DNA of 6,453 bases. Origin: Acetobacteraceae bacterium. GTDB taxonomy: Bacteria > Pseudomonadota > Alphaproteobacteria > Acetobacterales > Acetobacteraceae. The position numbers were made by a program, and so were the translations under genes. Positions 1-5,429 of this stretch are shown one piece after another. The stretch spans positions 27,614-34,066 of the forward strand of contig DNXO01000096.1 in NCBI GenBank assembly GCA_003506895.1, written 5' to 3'. The notes under the pieces are model-generated. The model did no database searches. It had not been told where the DNA came from and worked only from the letters and a program-made list of their open reading frames with translations. Position 1 is the first letter of the stretch. Every line of letters starts with the position of its first letter.

Positions 1-695
1 GCCAGGACCCGCCGTTCGACATGGCTTACATCACCGCGACCCACATGCTGGAGCACATCCAGCCCGGCACACTGATCGTGAACGACCCGGCGGCGGTGCG
101 AAACGCGCCCGAGAAGATCCTGGTGACGCATTTCCCGGACCTGATGCCGCCCACCCTGATTACGTGGGACGTGAACGCGATCCGATCCTTCCGCGCGGAA
201 TACAGGGACATCATCGTCAAACCGCTGTTCGGCAACGGCGGCGCGGGCGTGTTCCGGATCAAGCCGGACGATGAGAACCTCGCCTCGCTGCTGGAAATGC
301 ACTTCGCCCGGTCGCGCGAGCCGTTGATGATCCAGCGGTATGAAGCCGCGGTGCGCCAAGGCGACAAGCGGATCATCCTGGTCGATGGTGAGCCGGCCGG
401 CGCGATCAACCGTGTGCCCGCGGCCGGCGAAGCGCGATCCAATATGCATGTCGGCGGGCGGCCGGAAAAATCCCCGCTGACCAAACGCGATCTGGAGATT
501 TGCGCGGCGATCGGGCCGACGTTGCGCGATCAGGGTATGATCTTCGTGGGGATTGACGTGATCGGCGACTACCTGACGGAGATCAACGTGACCTCCCCGA
601 CCGGACTGCAAGAGATCGCTCGGTTTGACGGCGTGCATATCGAGAAGACGATCTGGGACCGCATCGAGGAGAAGGTGGCGGCGCGCGCCGCATAG
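1..695 (+). CDS. gshB: Glutathione synthetase, 5' end cut off by the window
   Basis: Cytoplasmic ATP-grasp ligase that joins gamma-glutamylcysteine and glycine, using ATP, to make glutathione (second step of the pathway). The frame is open from base 3 and reads QDPPFD before the first ATG at 21. QDPPFD corresponds to the conserved R(K/Q)DPPFD element that lies about 85 residues into E. coli GshB (about 316 aa), so the ATG at 21 is internal and the true start is upstream of the window. Visible family features in order: EKILVTHFPDLMPPTLIT, the glycine-rich ATP-binding loop in VKPLFGNGGAGVFRI, GDKRIILVDGEP, the R-x-N-x-H-x-GG segment (RSNMHVGGRPEKSPLT), and the metal/ATP site GIDVIGDYLTEINVTSPTG. 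The C-terminus is intact and ends with TAG at 693-695. The alpha/beta hydrolase gene follows after 22 bases, so co-transcription is likely. The identification is firm; only the N-terminal part cannot be checked. Confidence 0.96.
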   Translation, partial: QDPPFDMAYITATHMLEHIQPGTLIVNDPAAVRNAPEKILVTHFPDLMPPTLITWDVNAIRSFRAEYRDIIVKPLFGNGGAGVFRIKPDDENLASLLEMHFARSREPLMIQRYEAAVRQGDKRIILVDGEPAGAINRVPAAGEARSNMHVGGRPEKSPLTKRDLEICAAIGPTLRDQGMIFVGIDVIGDYLTEINVTSPTGLQEIARFDGVHIEKTIWDRIEEKVAARAA

Positions 696-705
696 GTGCT
701 TGAGT

Positions 706-711
706 GGGGGA
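706..711 (+). promoter_or_regulatory. Ribosome-binding site that fixes a GTG start
   Basis: GGGGGA lies six bases before GTG 718. The frame stays open upstream to 625, but the extra N-terminal stretch is arginine-rich, overlaps the end of gshB and does not look like a protein. The ATG at 713 is out of frame. The purine run and the family-like N-terminus (MPFYEKGDVRIHYQEAG) therefore select GTG 718. Confidence 0.65.
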
Positions 712-717
712 AATGCC

Positions 718-1470
718 GTGCCGTTCTATGAAAAAGGCGACGTCCGGATACACTACCAGGAAGCCGGCTCCGGCATTCCATTGTTGCTTATCCCCGGCGG
801 CGGGTTGAACGCGACTGCCGCGTTCTTCACCAGCGGTTCCCCGTTCAATGCGTTCGCGGATTTCAGCGACGAATATCGCTGCATCACGATGGATCTTCGC
901 AATGCCAATGGCGGCCAGTCCTCCGGCCCCGTTGAGATCGACCGGCCGTGGGATTCGTATGCCGATGACCAGTTGGGGCTGATGGACCACCTGGGCATCG
1001 ACCGGTTCATGGTGATGGGATTCTGCATCGGCGGGCCGTTCATCTGGAACCTGTTGCGGCGCGCGCCCGACCGGATCGTCGCGGCGGTGCTGGCGCAACC
1101 GAGCGGGTCCCGGCCGGAGATGCGCGATCTGTTCTACGACAACAACATGGCTGGGTGGGGACCGGCGCTGTGCGCTCGGCGGCCGGATGTGACGATGCCG
1201 ATGATCGAGGCGTTCCTGAGCCGGATGTACCAGTCCAATCCCGATTTCGTGTTCACGGTGACGCGGGATTTCGTGCGGGGGTGTCAGACGCCAATCCTGG
1301 TGCTGCCGGATGATGTCGCCGCCCATCCCTATACCGTGGCGATGGAGTCCGCGCGGTTGGCGCCGAACGCGCAGGTGAGCCTGTATCCGTGGAAAGAGCC
1401 GAAGGATCTGATTCCGCTGGCCGTGCGGCATGCGCGGACATTCTTGAAGGCGAATCGACCCGCGCAATAG
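718..1470 (+). CDS. Alpha/beta hydrolase with a cysteine nucleophile elbow
   Basis: A 250-aa alpha/beta-hydrolase fold protein without signal peptide or membrane segment, so probably cytoplasmic. The substrate is unknown. The N-terminal strand pair FYEKGDVRIHYQEAGSG is followed by LLLIPGGG (residues 23-29, oxyanion-hole loop), then MDLRNANGGQSSGP (58-71), the segment where epoxide-hydrolase- and lipase-like members carry D-x-R-G-x-G-x-S. The nucleophile elbow is GFCIGG (101-106), with Cys103 where most family members have Ser; dienelactone hydrolase has the comparable G-x-C-x-G pattern. The likely acid residue is Asp198 or Asp199 in VLPDDVAAHP. The C-terminal segment that normally carries GH...E reads YPWKEPKDLIPLAVRHARTFL; the usual glycine-histidine is absent, and His203 or His238 are the only nearby histidines. 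The protein may therefore be a hydrolase with a rearranged triad or a non-hydrolytic member. It probably sits in one operon with gshB, though no functional tie to glutathione is evident. Confidence 0.87.
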   Translation: MPFYEKGDVRIHYQEAGSGIPLLLIPGGGLNATAAFFTSGSPFNAFADFSDEYRCITMDLRNANGGQSSGPVEIDRPWDSYADDQLGLMDHLGIDRFMVMGFCIGGPFIWNLLRRAPDRIVAAVLAQPSGSRPEMRDLFYDNNMAGWGPALCARRPDVTMPMIEAFLSRMYQSNPDFVFTVTRDFVRGCQTPILVLPDDVAAHPYTVAMESARLAPNAQVSLYPWKEPKDLIPLAVRHARTFLKANRPAQ

Positions 1471-1512
1471 CTCACCTTCACCGCTTAACTGTCACTTTTA
1501 CCTCGGGTCGCC

Positions 1513-1536
1513 AGCGCCGCATTGATACGCGGCGCT
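1513..1536. repeat. Perfect 8-bp inverted repeat with the -35 box in its loop
   Basis: AGCGCCGC (1513-1520) and GCGGCGCT (1529-1536) are perfect complements around an 8-base loop, ATTGATAC. A transcript from upstream would form a strong G+C-rich hairpin 42 bases after the alpha/beta hydrolase stop, which could act as its terminator, but the bases that follow (TTCCGTCAC) are not a U-tract. The loop holds the TTGATA that I take as the -35 box of the toxin-antitoxin promoter. The structure could be a weak terminator, a regulator-binding site, or both. Confidence 0.5.
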
Positions 1537-1550
1537 TCCGTCACTATCAT
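1522..1550 (+). promoter_or_regulatory. Sigma-70-type promoter of the parDE operon
   Basis: TTGATA (1522-1527, five of six to TTGACA) and TATCAT (1545-1550, five of six to TATAAT) are separated by exactly 17 bases. Transcription would start near 1557, just ahead of the antitoxin start. This makes the GTG at 1554 an impossible start and supports ATG 1575 over ATG 1566, which would leave only about nine leader bases. It is the clearest promoter in the window. Confidence 0.68.
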
Positions 1551-1559
1551 TAAGTGATA
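1541..1559. promoter_or_regulatory. Putative ParD/ParDE autorepression operator
   Basis: Two overlapping perfect dyads cover the -10 box: TATCA-TTAAG-TGATA (1545-1559) and TCACT-ATCATTA-AGTGA (1541-1557). Ribbon-helix-helix antitoxins such as ParD bind inverted repeats over their own promoter, and the toxin-antitoxin complex tunes this repression. Position and symmetry fit that role; binding itself is inferred. Confidence 0.5.
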
Positions 1560-1574
1560 TTTTGGATGACCTCC

Positions 1575-1841
1575 ATGCCAAGCAGCTACACACTCGGTTC
1601 GCATTTTGAGGCCTTTGTTCAGGCCCAACTGGCCAGCGGCCGCTACAACAATGCCAGCGAGGTGCTTCGTGACGCGCTTCGACTGATGGAGGAGCGGGAG
1701 CGACGGCTGGCGGCATTGGATGCCGTGATCGCACATGGTCTATCCGATATCGAAGCCGGCCGCGTATCTCCGGCTGAAGATGCCTTCGACTCGCTGGATA
1801 GGAAATACGCTCAAATGGCGGCCGAACGCGGCCGGTCGTGA
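1575..1841 (+). CDS. parD: ParD-family ribbon-helix-helix antitoxin
   Basis: An 88-aa antitoxin that should neutralise the downstream ParE toxin and repress the operon by binding DNA. The N-terminus MPSSYTLGSHFEAFVQAQL is the typical ParD start: a DNA-contacting beta strand (about residues 3-7), helix A (about 9-20), the turn SGRYNNASE, and helix B in VLRDALRLMEERERR (about 30-44). The charged C-terminal tail (about 45-88, including SPAEDAFDSLDRKYAQMAAE) would wrap the toxin. Start choice: the frame is open from GTG 1554, and ATG 1566 and ATG 1575 are both in frame. I prefer 1575 because GGATG lies six bases before it, the promoter predicts transcription from about 1557, and the family normally begins at M-x-x-S-Y-x-L. 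The stop overlaps the toxin start by four bases (GTGA, 1838-1841), a mark of translational coupling. The sampled stretch 1561-1620 is 50% G+C against 72% at 1081-1140. Confidence 0.93.
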   Translation: MPSSYTLGSHFEAFVQAQLASGRYNNASEVLRDALRLMEERERRLAALDAVIAHGLSDIEAGRVSPAEDAFDSLDRKYAQMAAERGRS

Positions 1842-2137
1842 AGGTTGTTCTTTCGGACGCGGCAAGGCTCGGTCTTGAACGGATCGGCGACTATATCGCG
1901 CGCGACAATCCCTCCAGGGCCGGTTCTTTCGTTGCGGAATTGAGGACTGCCTGCCTCACGCTTGGTGAAATGCCACAAGCCTTTCCTCTTGTCCCGCGCT
2001 ATGAGCGCCTTGGTATTCGCCGCCGCCCACACGGGAATTATTTGATCTTCTACCGTGTCGATCAGGATCGCGTATCGATCGTGCAAATTCTCCATGGTGC
2101 GCGGGACTACGAGGCTTTACTCTTTCCTGACCTCTGA
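1838..2137 (+). CDS. parE: ParE/RelE-superfamily toxin
   Basis: A 99-aa toxin with the RelE/ParE fold. Family ParE proteins poison DNA gyrase, whereas RelE proteins cut mRNA on the ribosome. The pairing with a ParD-type antitoxin favours the ParE role, but the activity is not proven by sequence. Features in order: first strand MKVVLSDAA, a helical hairpin ARLGLERIGDYIARDNPSRAG then FVAELRTACLTLGEMP, then the strands LGIRRRPHGNYLIFYRVD and DRVSIVQILHGARDYEALL. The R-R-x-P-x-G-x-Y-L-I-F-Y-R and V-x-I-x-x-I-L-H-G-x-R-D motifs are characteristic of ParE. The start is GTG 1838, inside the GTGA overlap with parD; no separate ribosome site is needed. Length is normal for the family and the frame is undamaged, so the toxin is probably functional. 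The sampled stretch 2041-2100 is 48% G+C, below the surrounding genes. Confidence 0.93.
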   Translation: MKVVLSDAARLGLERIGDYIARDNPSRAGSFVAELRTACLTLGEMPQAFPLVPRYERLGIRRRPHGNYLIFYRVDQDRVSIVQILHGARDYEALLFPDL

Positions 2138-2163
2138 AATATTCTTTGATCGGAATGGTGATT

Positions 2164-2186
2164 GGATGCGGAAAAGCGTCGCATCC
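2164..2186. repeat. Perfect 7-bp inverted repeat after parE
   Basis: GGATGCG (2164-2170) and CGCATCC (2180-2186) flank a 9-base loop in the 140-base gap between parE and the amidohydrolase. It starts 27 bases after the toxin stop. No T-run follows, so it is not a standard intrinsic terminator, but it could stall transcription or protect the parDE mRNA end. The rest of the gap (2187-2264) shows no convincing promoter by eye. Confidence 0.4.
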
Positions 2187-2267
2187 CGTGGTACGGACGC
2201 CTCTTGGATATGCCGCTGCTGATTGGCCTTCCCGCCCCAACATGCCACGCTCCGTTCAAACCCCAAC

Positions 2268-2272
2268 GGAGG
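2268..2272 (+). promoter_or_regulatory. Shine-Dalgarno site that decides the amidohydrolase start
   Basis: GGAGG lies five bases before ATG 2278. The frame is open further upstream to 2146, but those 44 codons do not resemble the family, whereas MRIVALEEHF is a normal family N-terminus. Confidence 0.8.
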
Positions 2273-2277
2273 CACCC

Positions 2278-3276
2278 ATGCGAATCGTCGCCCTGGAAGA
2301 ACACTTCACCGTCCCCGGCATCGTCGCCGGTATCCCGCGCGACGCGATCGCCCGCCGCGGCTTCCCTACCGATCCCGACTTCCGCTGGGCGCAGACCATC
2401 AAACGCACCGAACTCGCCGACCTCGGCCCCAACCGTCTGGCGGACATGGACGCCAGCGGGATCACCGTCCAGGTTCTCTCCGTCGCCGGGCCGGGCGCAG
2501 ACCTCGTGCCCGGACAGGCCGGAATCGACCTCGCCCGAGCCTACAACGACGCGCTGGCAGAGGCCTGCGCCCGCCACCCCACCCGGTATCGCGGCTTCGC
2601 CCACCTGCCGATGCTCGCCCCACAGGCCGCCGCCGACGAACTGGAACGCGCGGTCAAGGACCTCGGCTTCCACGGCGTTCTGGTGAACGGCGCCACCGAC
2701 GGCCGCTTCCTCGACGACAAGATGTTTGAGCCGGTCCTCGCCCGAGCGGAACAACTCGACGTGCCGATCTACTTGCATCCCGGCATCCCCACGCAGGCGG
2801 TGCGGCAAGACTACTTCGACGGACTACCCGGCAATTTCAGCTTCACCCTGGCACTGTCCGCCTGGGGCTGGCACGCCGACACCGCGATCCACACGCTGCG
2901 TCTGGCACTCAGCGGCGCGCTGGACCGCCATCCCGGCCTGAAGATCGTCATCGGCCACCTGGGCGAGGCGCTGCCGTTCATGCTCGACCGCATTGACGAA
3001 ACCACTTCCGCCCAAGCCAAGTCGTTACTCAGCCGCTCGGTTCGCCAAACGATCACCGATCAGGTGTGGCTGACCACAAGCGGGTTTTTCACCATGGTCC
3101 CGTTCATGGCGGCGCTGATGACGTTCGGCGTGGACCGCCTCATGTTCTCCGTCGATTACCCGTTCGCATCGAACGCCCGCGCACGAGCCTTCCTGGATAC
3201 GCTGCCGGTGTCGCCGGCGGATCGGGCGAAGATCGCGCACGGCAACGCCGACAGCCTGTTGCGCCTCCCGGTTTAA
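2278..3276 (+). CDS. Amidohydrolase-2 family protein, likely a metal-dependent decarboxylase of the gamma-resorcylate type
   Basis: A 332-aa cytoplasmic TIM-barrel enzyme of the amidohydrolase-2 family (ACMSD/gamma-resorcylate decarboxylase group). The N-terminal E7-E8-H9-F10 (VALEEHF) matches the Glu-x-His metal motif of gamma-resorcylate decarboxylase, in place of the His-x-His of true hydrolases. Further expected active-site residues are present: His167 in IYLHPGIP, His227 and Glu230 in IGHLGEALPF, and Asp293 in FSVDYPF. The segment GWGWHADTAIHTLRLALSG (196-214) is also typical of this branch. Established decarboxylases here remove CO2 non-oxidatively from hydroxybenzoates such as 2,6-dihydroxybenzoate or 5-carboxyvanillate; this protein's substrate is unknown. 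The start is set by the GGAGG at 2268-2272. The stop TAA (3274-3276) overlaps the stop of the opposing serine hydrolase gene. Codon use is strongly C/G-ending, unlike parDE just upstream. Confidence 0.9.
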   Translation: MRIVALEEHFTVPGIVAGIPRDAIARRGFPTDPDFRWAQTIKRTELADLGPNRLADMDASGITVQVLSVAGPGADLVPGQAGIDLARAYNDALAEACARHPTRYRGFAHLPMLAPQAAADELERAVKDLGFHGVLVNGATDGRFLDDKMFEPVLARAEQLDVPIYLHPGIPTQAVRQDYFDGLPGNFSFTLALSAWGWHADTAIHTLRLALSGALDRHPGLKIVIGHLGEALPFMLDRIDETTSAQAKSLLSRSVRQTITDQVWLTTSGFFTMVPFMAALMTFGVDRLMFSVDYPFASNARARAFLDTLPVSPADRAKIAHGNADSLLRLPV

Positions 3277-4523
3277 GCGAACGACTCGGTCATCGCCGAA
3301 TAGACCAGCGTCCGCAGATCGCGGCGCAGCGTCAGCCTGGCCTCGCTGCCGATGACCTGGGTCATGAACACCACGGCAAGATCCTCCGCCGGATCGATCC
3401 AGAACGCGGTGGAGGCCGCGCCGCCCCAGAAATACTCACCCAACGTGCCCGGCAGGCGCGTCCTGGCGACGTCGATGTTCACGCCGCAGCCAATGGAAAA
3501 GCCGATGCCCGAATAGCCCGCCTCGCTGAACATGCCCGGCGGCGCCATCTGTCCCAATTCCTTGTTGTCCGGCAGATGGTTCAGGCTGAACAGTGCGACG
3601 GTCTTGGGGCTGAGGATCTGCACGCCGTCCAGCGTTCCCCCCGCCAGCATCATCCGGCAGAACCGCATATAGTCGTGCGCCGTTGAAACCAATCCGCCGC
3701 CGCCGGATTCCAACCCTGGGGGCGCCGCAAAGAAGCTCTTGCCCGCATCGTCCTGAACCTTGATGCCCCCGGCGCCGTCCGGCATGTAACAGGAAGAGAG
3801 CCGCTCCAATTTCTCCGGCGGGCACCAGAACGACGTGTCGGTCATGCCCAACGGCTCAAACAGCCGGGTGCGCAGGAATTCGCCGAACGTCATGCCGCTG
3901 AGCTTCTGCACAAGGTAGCCCATAACATCGATTGAAACGGAGTAGTTCCATTTCGTTCCGGGCGAGAACTCCAGCGGCAAGCCCGACAATTGGTCGATCA
4001 TCGCGTCCAACCCGCCCTCGGTATTGAACTCCGCCACACGCCCCTTGCGGTAGGCAAGATCGACGCTGGTGCGGTTCATGAACCCGTAGGTCAGACCCGA
4101 CGTGTGAGTGACCAGATCCAACACCTTCATCGGCCGCTCAACCGGTGTCGTTATGAAACTCGGCGCCGCGGTGGGAATCAGGCTCGGCAGGCCGGTGGCA
4201 TAGACACCCAGGTTCCTGAAGGAGGGGATATGGGTTGCCACATCGTCGTCCAGGCCGATCAGCCCTTCCTCGGCCAGCATCATCAGCGCCACCGCGGTGA
4301 TCGGCTTGCTCATGGAGTAGATGCGGAAGATCGCGTCCTCACGCATCGTCTTGCCACGCTCCAGGTCCATATGGCCCGACATGCCGGTGTGGGCGAGCTG
4401 ACCGCGGCGATAGACCATGGTCATCAGCCCCGGCAGTTTGCCGGTGTCCACGTAGCGACGCTGCATCACCTCATCCAGGCGTGCGAGACGGGGTGCTGAC
4501 AGGCCGACGGATTCTGGTTTCAT
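3273..4523 (-). CDS. EstB/class C beta-lactamase-like serine hydrolase
   Basis: A 416-aa serine hydrolase with the penicillin-binding fold. In order: N-terminal strands (LPGLMTMVYRRGQLAHTGMSG, start near residue 30), the catalytic motif S70-M-S-K73 in FRIYSMSKPITAVALMMLAE, the VLDLVTHTSGLTYGF segment (134-148), Tyr194 in KWNYSVSIDVMGYL (second motif, Y-S-V where beta-lactamases have Y-x-N), and W366-G367-G368 in EYFWGGAAST, which replaces the K-T-G of beta-lactamases. The W-G-G motif and Y-S-V point to EstB-type esterases acting on short-chain esters rather than to antibiotic resistance. There is no signal peptide (MKPESVGLSAPRLARLDE), so it should be cytoplasmic, also unlike a true AmpC. An AGGAT lies five bases before the ATG. 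It is the second gene of a minus-strand operon, 29 bases after the SDR gene. It ends convergently with the upstream-strand amidohydrolase, sharing TTAA. Esterase or lactonase activity in the same pathway as its neighbours is inference. Confidence 0.9.
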   Translation of the reverse strand: MKPESVGLSAPRLARLDEVMQRRYVDTGKLPGLMTMVYRRGQLAHTGMSGHMDLERGKTMREDAIFRIYSMSKPITAVALMMLAEEGLIGLDDDVATHIPSFRNLGVYATGLPSLIPTAAPSFITTPVERPMKVLDLVTHTSGLTYGFMNRTSVDLAYRKGRVAEFNTEGGLDAMIDQLSGLPLEFSPGTKWNYSVSIDVMGYLVQKLSGMTFGEFLRTRLFEPLGMTDTSFWCPPEKLERLSSCYMPDGAGGIKVQDDAGKSFFAAPPGLESGGGGLVSTAHDYMRFCRMMLAGGTLDGVQILSPKTVALFSLNHLPDNKELGQMAPPGMFSEAGYSGIGFSIGCGVNIDVARTRLPGTLGEYFWGGAASTAFWIDPAEDLAVVFMTQVIGSEARLTLRRDLRTLVYSAMTESFA

Positions 4524-4552
4524 GGTTTATCCTATCTCGTTGAAATCATTTC

Positions 4553-5305
4553 TCAGTGGAAGACACGTCCCGAATCGATAACGATCGTCTGGCCGGTCAT
4601 CGTCTCCGTCCGGCACATCGTTACCACCATGTCGGCGCAGTCCTCCTTGTCGGCGGGCTTCTTCAGCAACGACCCGGACGCGGACCGCTCGATCATCTCC
4701 GGCCGCAGATTGGCTGTCGCGCGCGTGCCCTCGATCAACCCGGGCGCCACGCAGTTCACCAGGGTTTCGGGCGCCAGCGCCACCGCCATGCACCGTGTCA
4801 GGTGAATAAGTCCCGCCTTCGACACCGCGTAAGCGATGGAGGAGCCCACCGGATGCAGACCCGCCACGGACGCGATATTCACGATCCGCCCCCGCCCCTG
4901 CGCCTTCATGACCGGCGCCACGGCCTTCGTCAGGCGCATCGGCCCGGTCAGATTGACGGCGATGATCTTGTCCCACTCGTCGATCGTGAGATTATCAAGA
5001 TCGGCAAACGGGATCGCCTTGTTGTAGGCGGCATCGTTGATCAGGATATCGATACGGCCGAAGCGCTTCGTTACATCGCCGACCAGTTGCTCCACGGCCG
5101 CGCCATCCGTGATGTCGCAGGCGAACGCTGCGGCGTTGATCTGGTAGTTCGATTTCAGTTCACTGGCGACGCCCTCCGCCTGGTCGCGGCTCTGTGCATA
5201 CATCACGGCGATATTGACGCCCTCTTTGGCTAGCGCGTGGCAGATGCGCTGCCCCAGCCCGCCGTTGCCCCCGGTTACCAGTGCCACCGCGCCTTTGAGT
5301 TCCAT
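4553..5305 (-). CDS. SDR-family NAD(P)-dependent oxidoreductase (FabG-like)
   Basis: A 250-aa classical short-chain dehydrogenase/reductase that would interconvert an alcohol and a ketone with NAD(H) or NADP(H). Rossmann motif T11-G-G-N-G-G-L-G18 in LVTGGNGGLGQ; adenine-ring pocket CDITD (63-67); N-D-A-A in place of the usual N-N-A-G (90-93); catalytic tetrad Asn118 (IAVNLTGP), Ser146 (NIASVAG), Tyr159 and Lys163 (YAVSK); then the VNCVAPGLIEGT loop. The C-terminus MTGQTIVIDSGRVFH is typical of 3-oxoacyl-ACP-reductase-like members. Cofactor preference is uncertain: residues after the second strand (MYAQSRDQA) carry an arginine, which mildly favours NADP(H). Start: the frame is open to 5356, but MELKGAVALVTGG is the natural N-terminus and has GGGGAG seven bases ahead. 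It is the first gene of the operon with the serine hydrolase, and divergent from the second amidohydrolase. Its Shine-Dalgarno lies in the arm of a perfect inverted repeat (5309-5333). A role as fatty-acid FabG is unlikely given the context. Confidence 0.93.
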   Translation of the reverse strand: MELKGAVALVTGGNGGLGQRICHALAKEGVNIAVMYAQSRDQAEGVASELKSNYQINAAAFACDITDGAAVEQLVGDVTKRFGRIDILINDAAYNKAIPFADLDNLTIDEWDKIIAVNLTGPMRLTKAVAPVMKAQGRGRIVNIASVAGLHPVGSSIAYAVSKAGLIHLTRCMAVALAPETLVNCVAPGLIEGTRATANLRPEMIERSASGSLLKKPADKEDCADMVVTMCRTETMTGQTIVIDSGRVFH

Positions 5306-5308
5306 GAA

Positions 5309-5333
5309 CAGTCTCCCCGACCTAGGGAGACTG
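5309..5333. promoter_or_regulatory. Perfect 9-bp inverted repeat between divergent genes (operator or leader hairpin)
   Basis: CAGTCTCCC (5309-5317) and GGGAGACTG (5325-5333) are exact complements around CGACCTA. The element ends three bases before the SDR start codon on the minus strand, and its inner bases are the SDR Shine-Dalgarno (GGGGAG on that strand, 5313-5318). It may be a dimeric-repressor operator, or an mRNA hairpin that hides the ribosome site. No regulator gene lies in the window. Confidence 0.6.
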
Positions 5334-5392
5334 CTACCGAACCCGGCAACGGGCAACCCAACGGTGTTCCACCCAACGCGTTTAGGATACTC

Positions 5393-5421
5393 TTCCCCGA
5401 CACGAAAAAGAGCCGGGGGAA
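5393..5421 (+). promoter_or_regulatory. Possible hairpin covering the Shine-Dalgarno of the second amidohydrolase
   Basis: TTCCCCG (5393-5399) can pair with CGGGGGAA (5414-5421) with one bulged G. The 3' arm contains the GGGGGA that is the likely ribosome site, about nine bases before ATG 5430. Together with the palindrome at 5309-5333 this would place both divergent ribosome sites in foldable leaders. The pairing could be chance in C/G-rich sequence. A weak -10-like GATACT lies at 5386-5391 without a clear -35. Confidence 0.3.
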
Positions 5422-5429
5422 AAAGTCCA

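Noticed and set aside
583..1467. Minus-strand open frame of 294 codons across gshB end and the alpha/beta hydrolase
   Set aside because: It is antisense to two well-supported genes, its translation is rich in Arg, His, Pro and Gln without any domain, and such shadows are expected in G+C-rich DNA.
2146..2277. N-terminal extension or small leader peptide ahead of the first amidohydrolase
   Set aside because: The 44 extra codons do not resemble the family, and a strong GGAGG precedes ATG 2278. The alternative frame from 2162 begins plausibly but soon runs into Arg/Ser/Pro-rich sequence over the amidohydrolase.
3066..3686. Plus-strand open frame of 206 codons across the amidohydrolase end and the serine hydrolase
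   Set aside because: Low-complexity Arg/His/Gly-rich translation antisense to the serine hydrolase, with no recognisable motif.
3273..4523. Antibiotic-resistance class C beta-lactamase
   Set aside because: There is no signal peptide, the second motif is Y-S-V, and the third motif is W-G-G rather than K-T-G; this is the esterase-like branch.
4556..5233. Plus-strand open frame of 225 codons antisense to the SDR gene
   Set aside because: The SDR has complete catalytic and cofactor motifs; the antisense translation is His/Arg-rich with no family features.
5356..5378. ACCCAACG direct repeat (5356-5363 and 5371-5378) and the AACGCGTT palindrome as an operator
   Set aside because: Copies are 15 bases apart, off helical phase, and the element is short enough to occur by chance; mentioned only in case it aligns with conserved sites in relatives.
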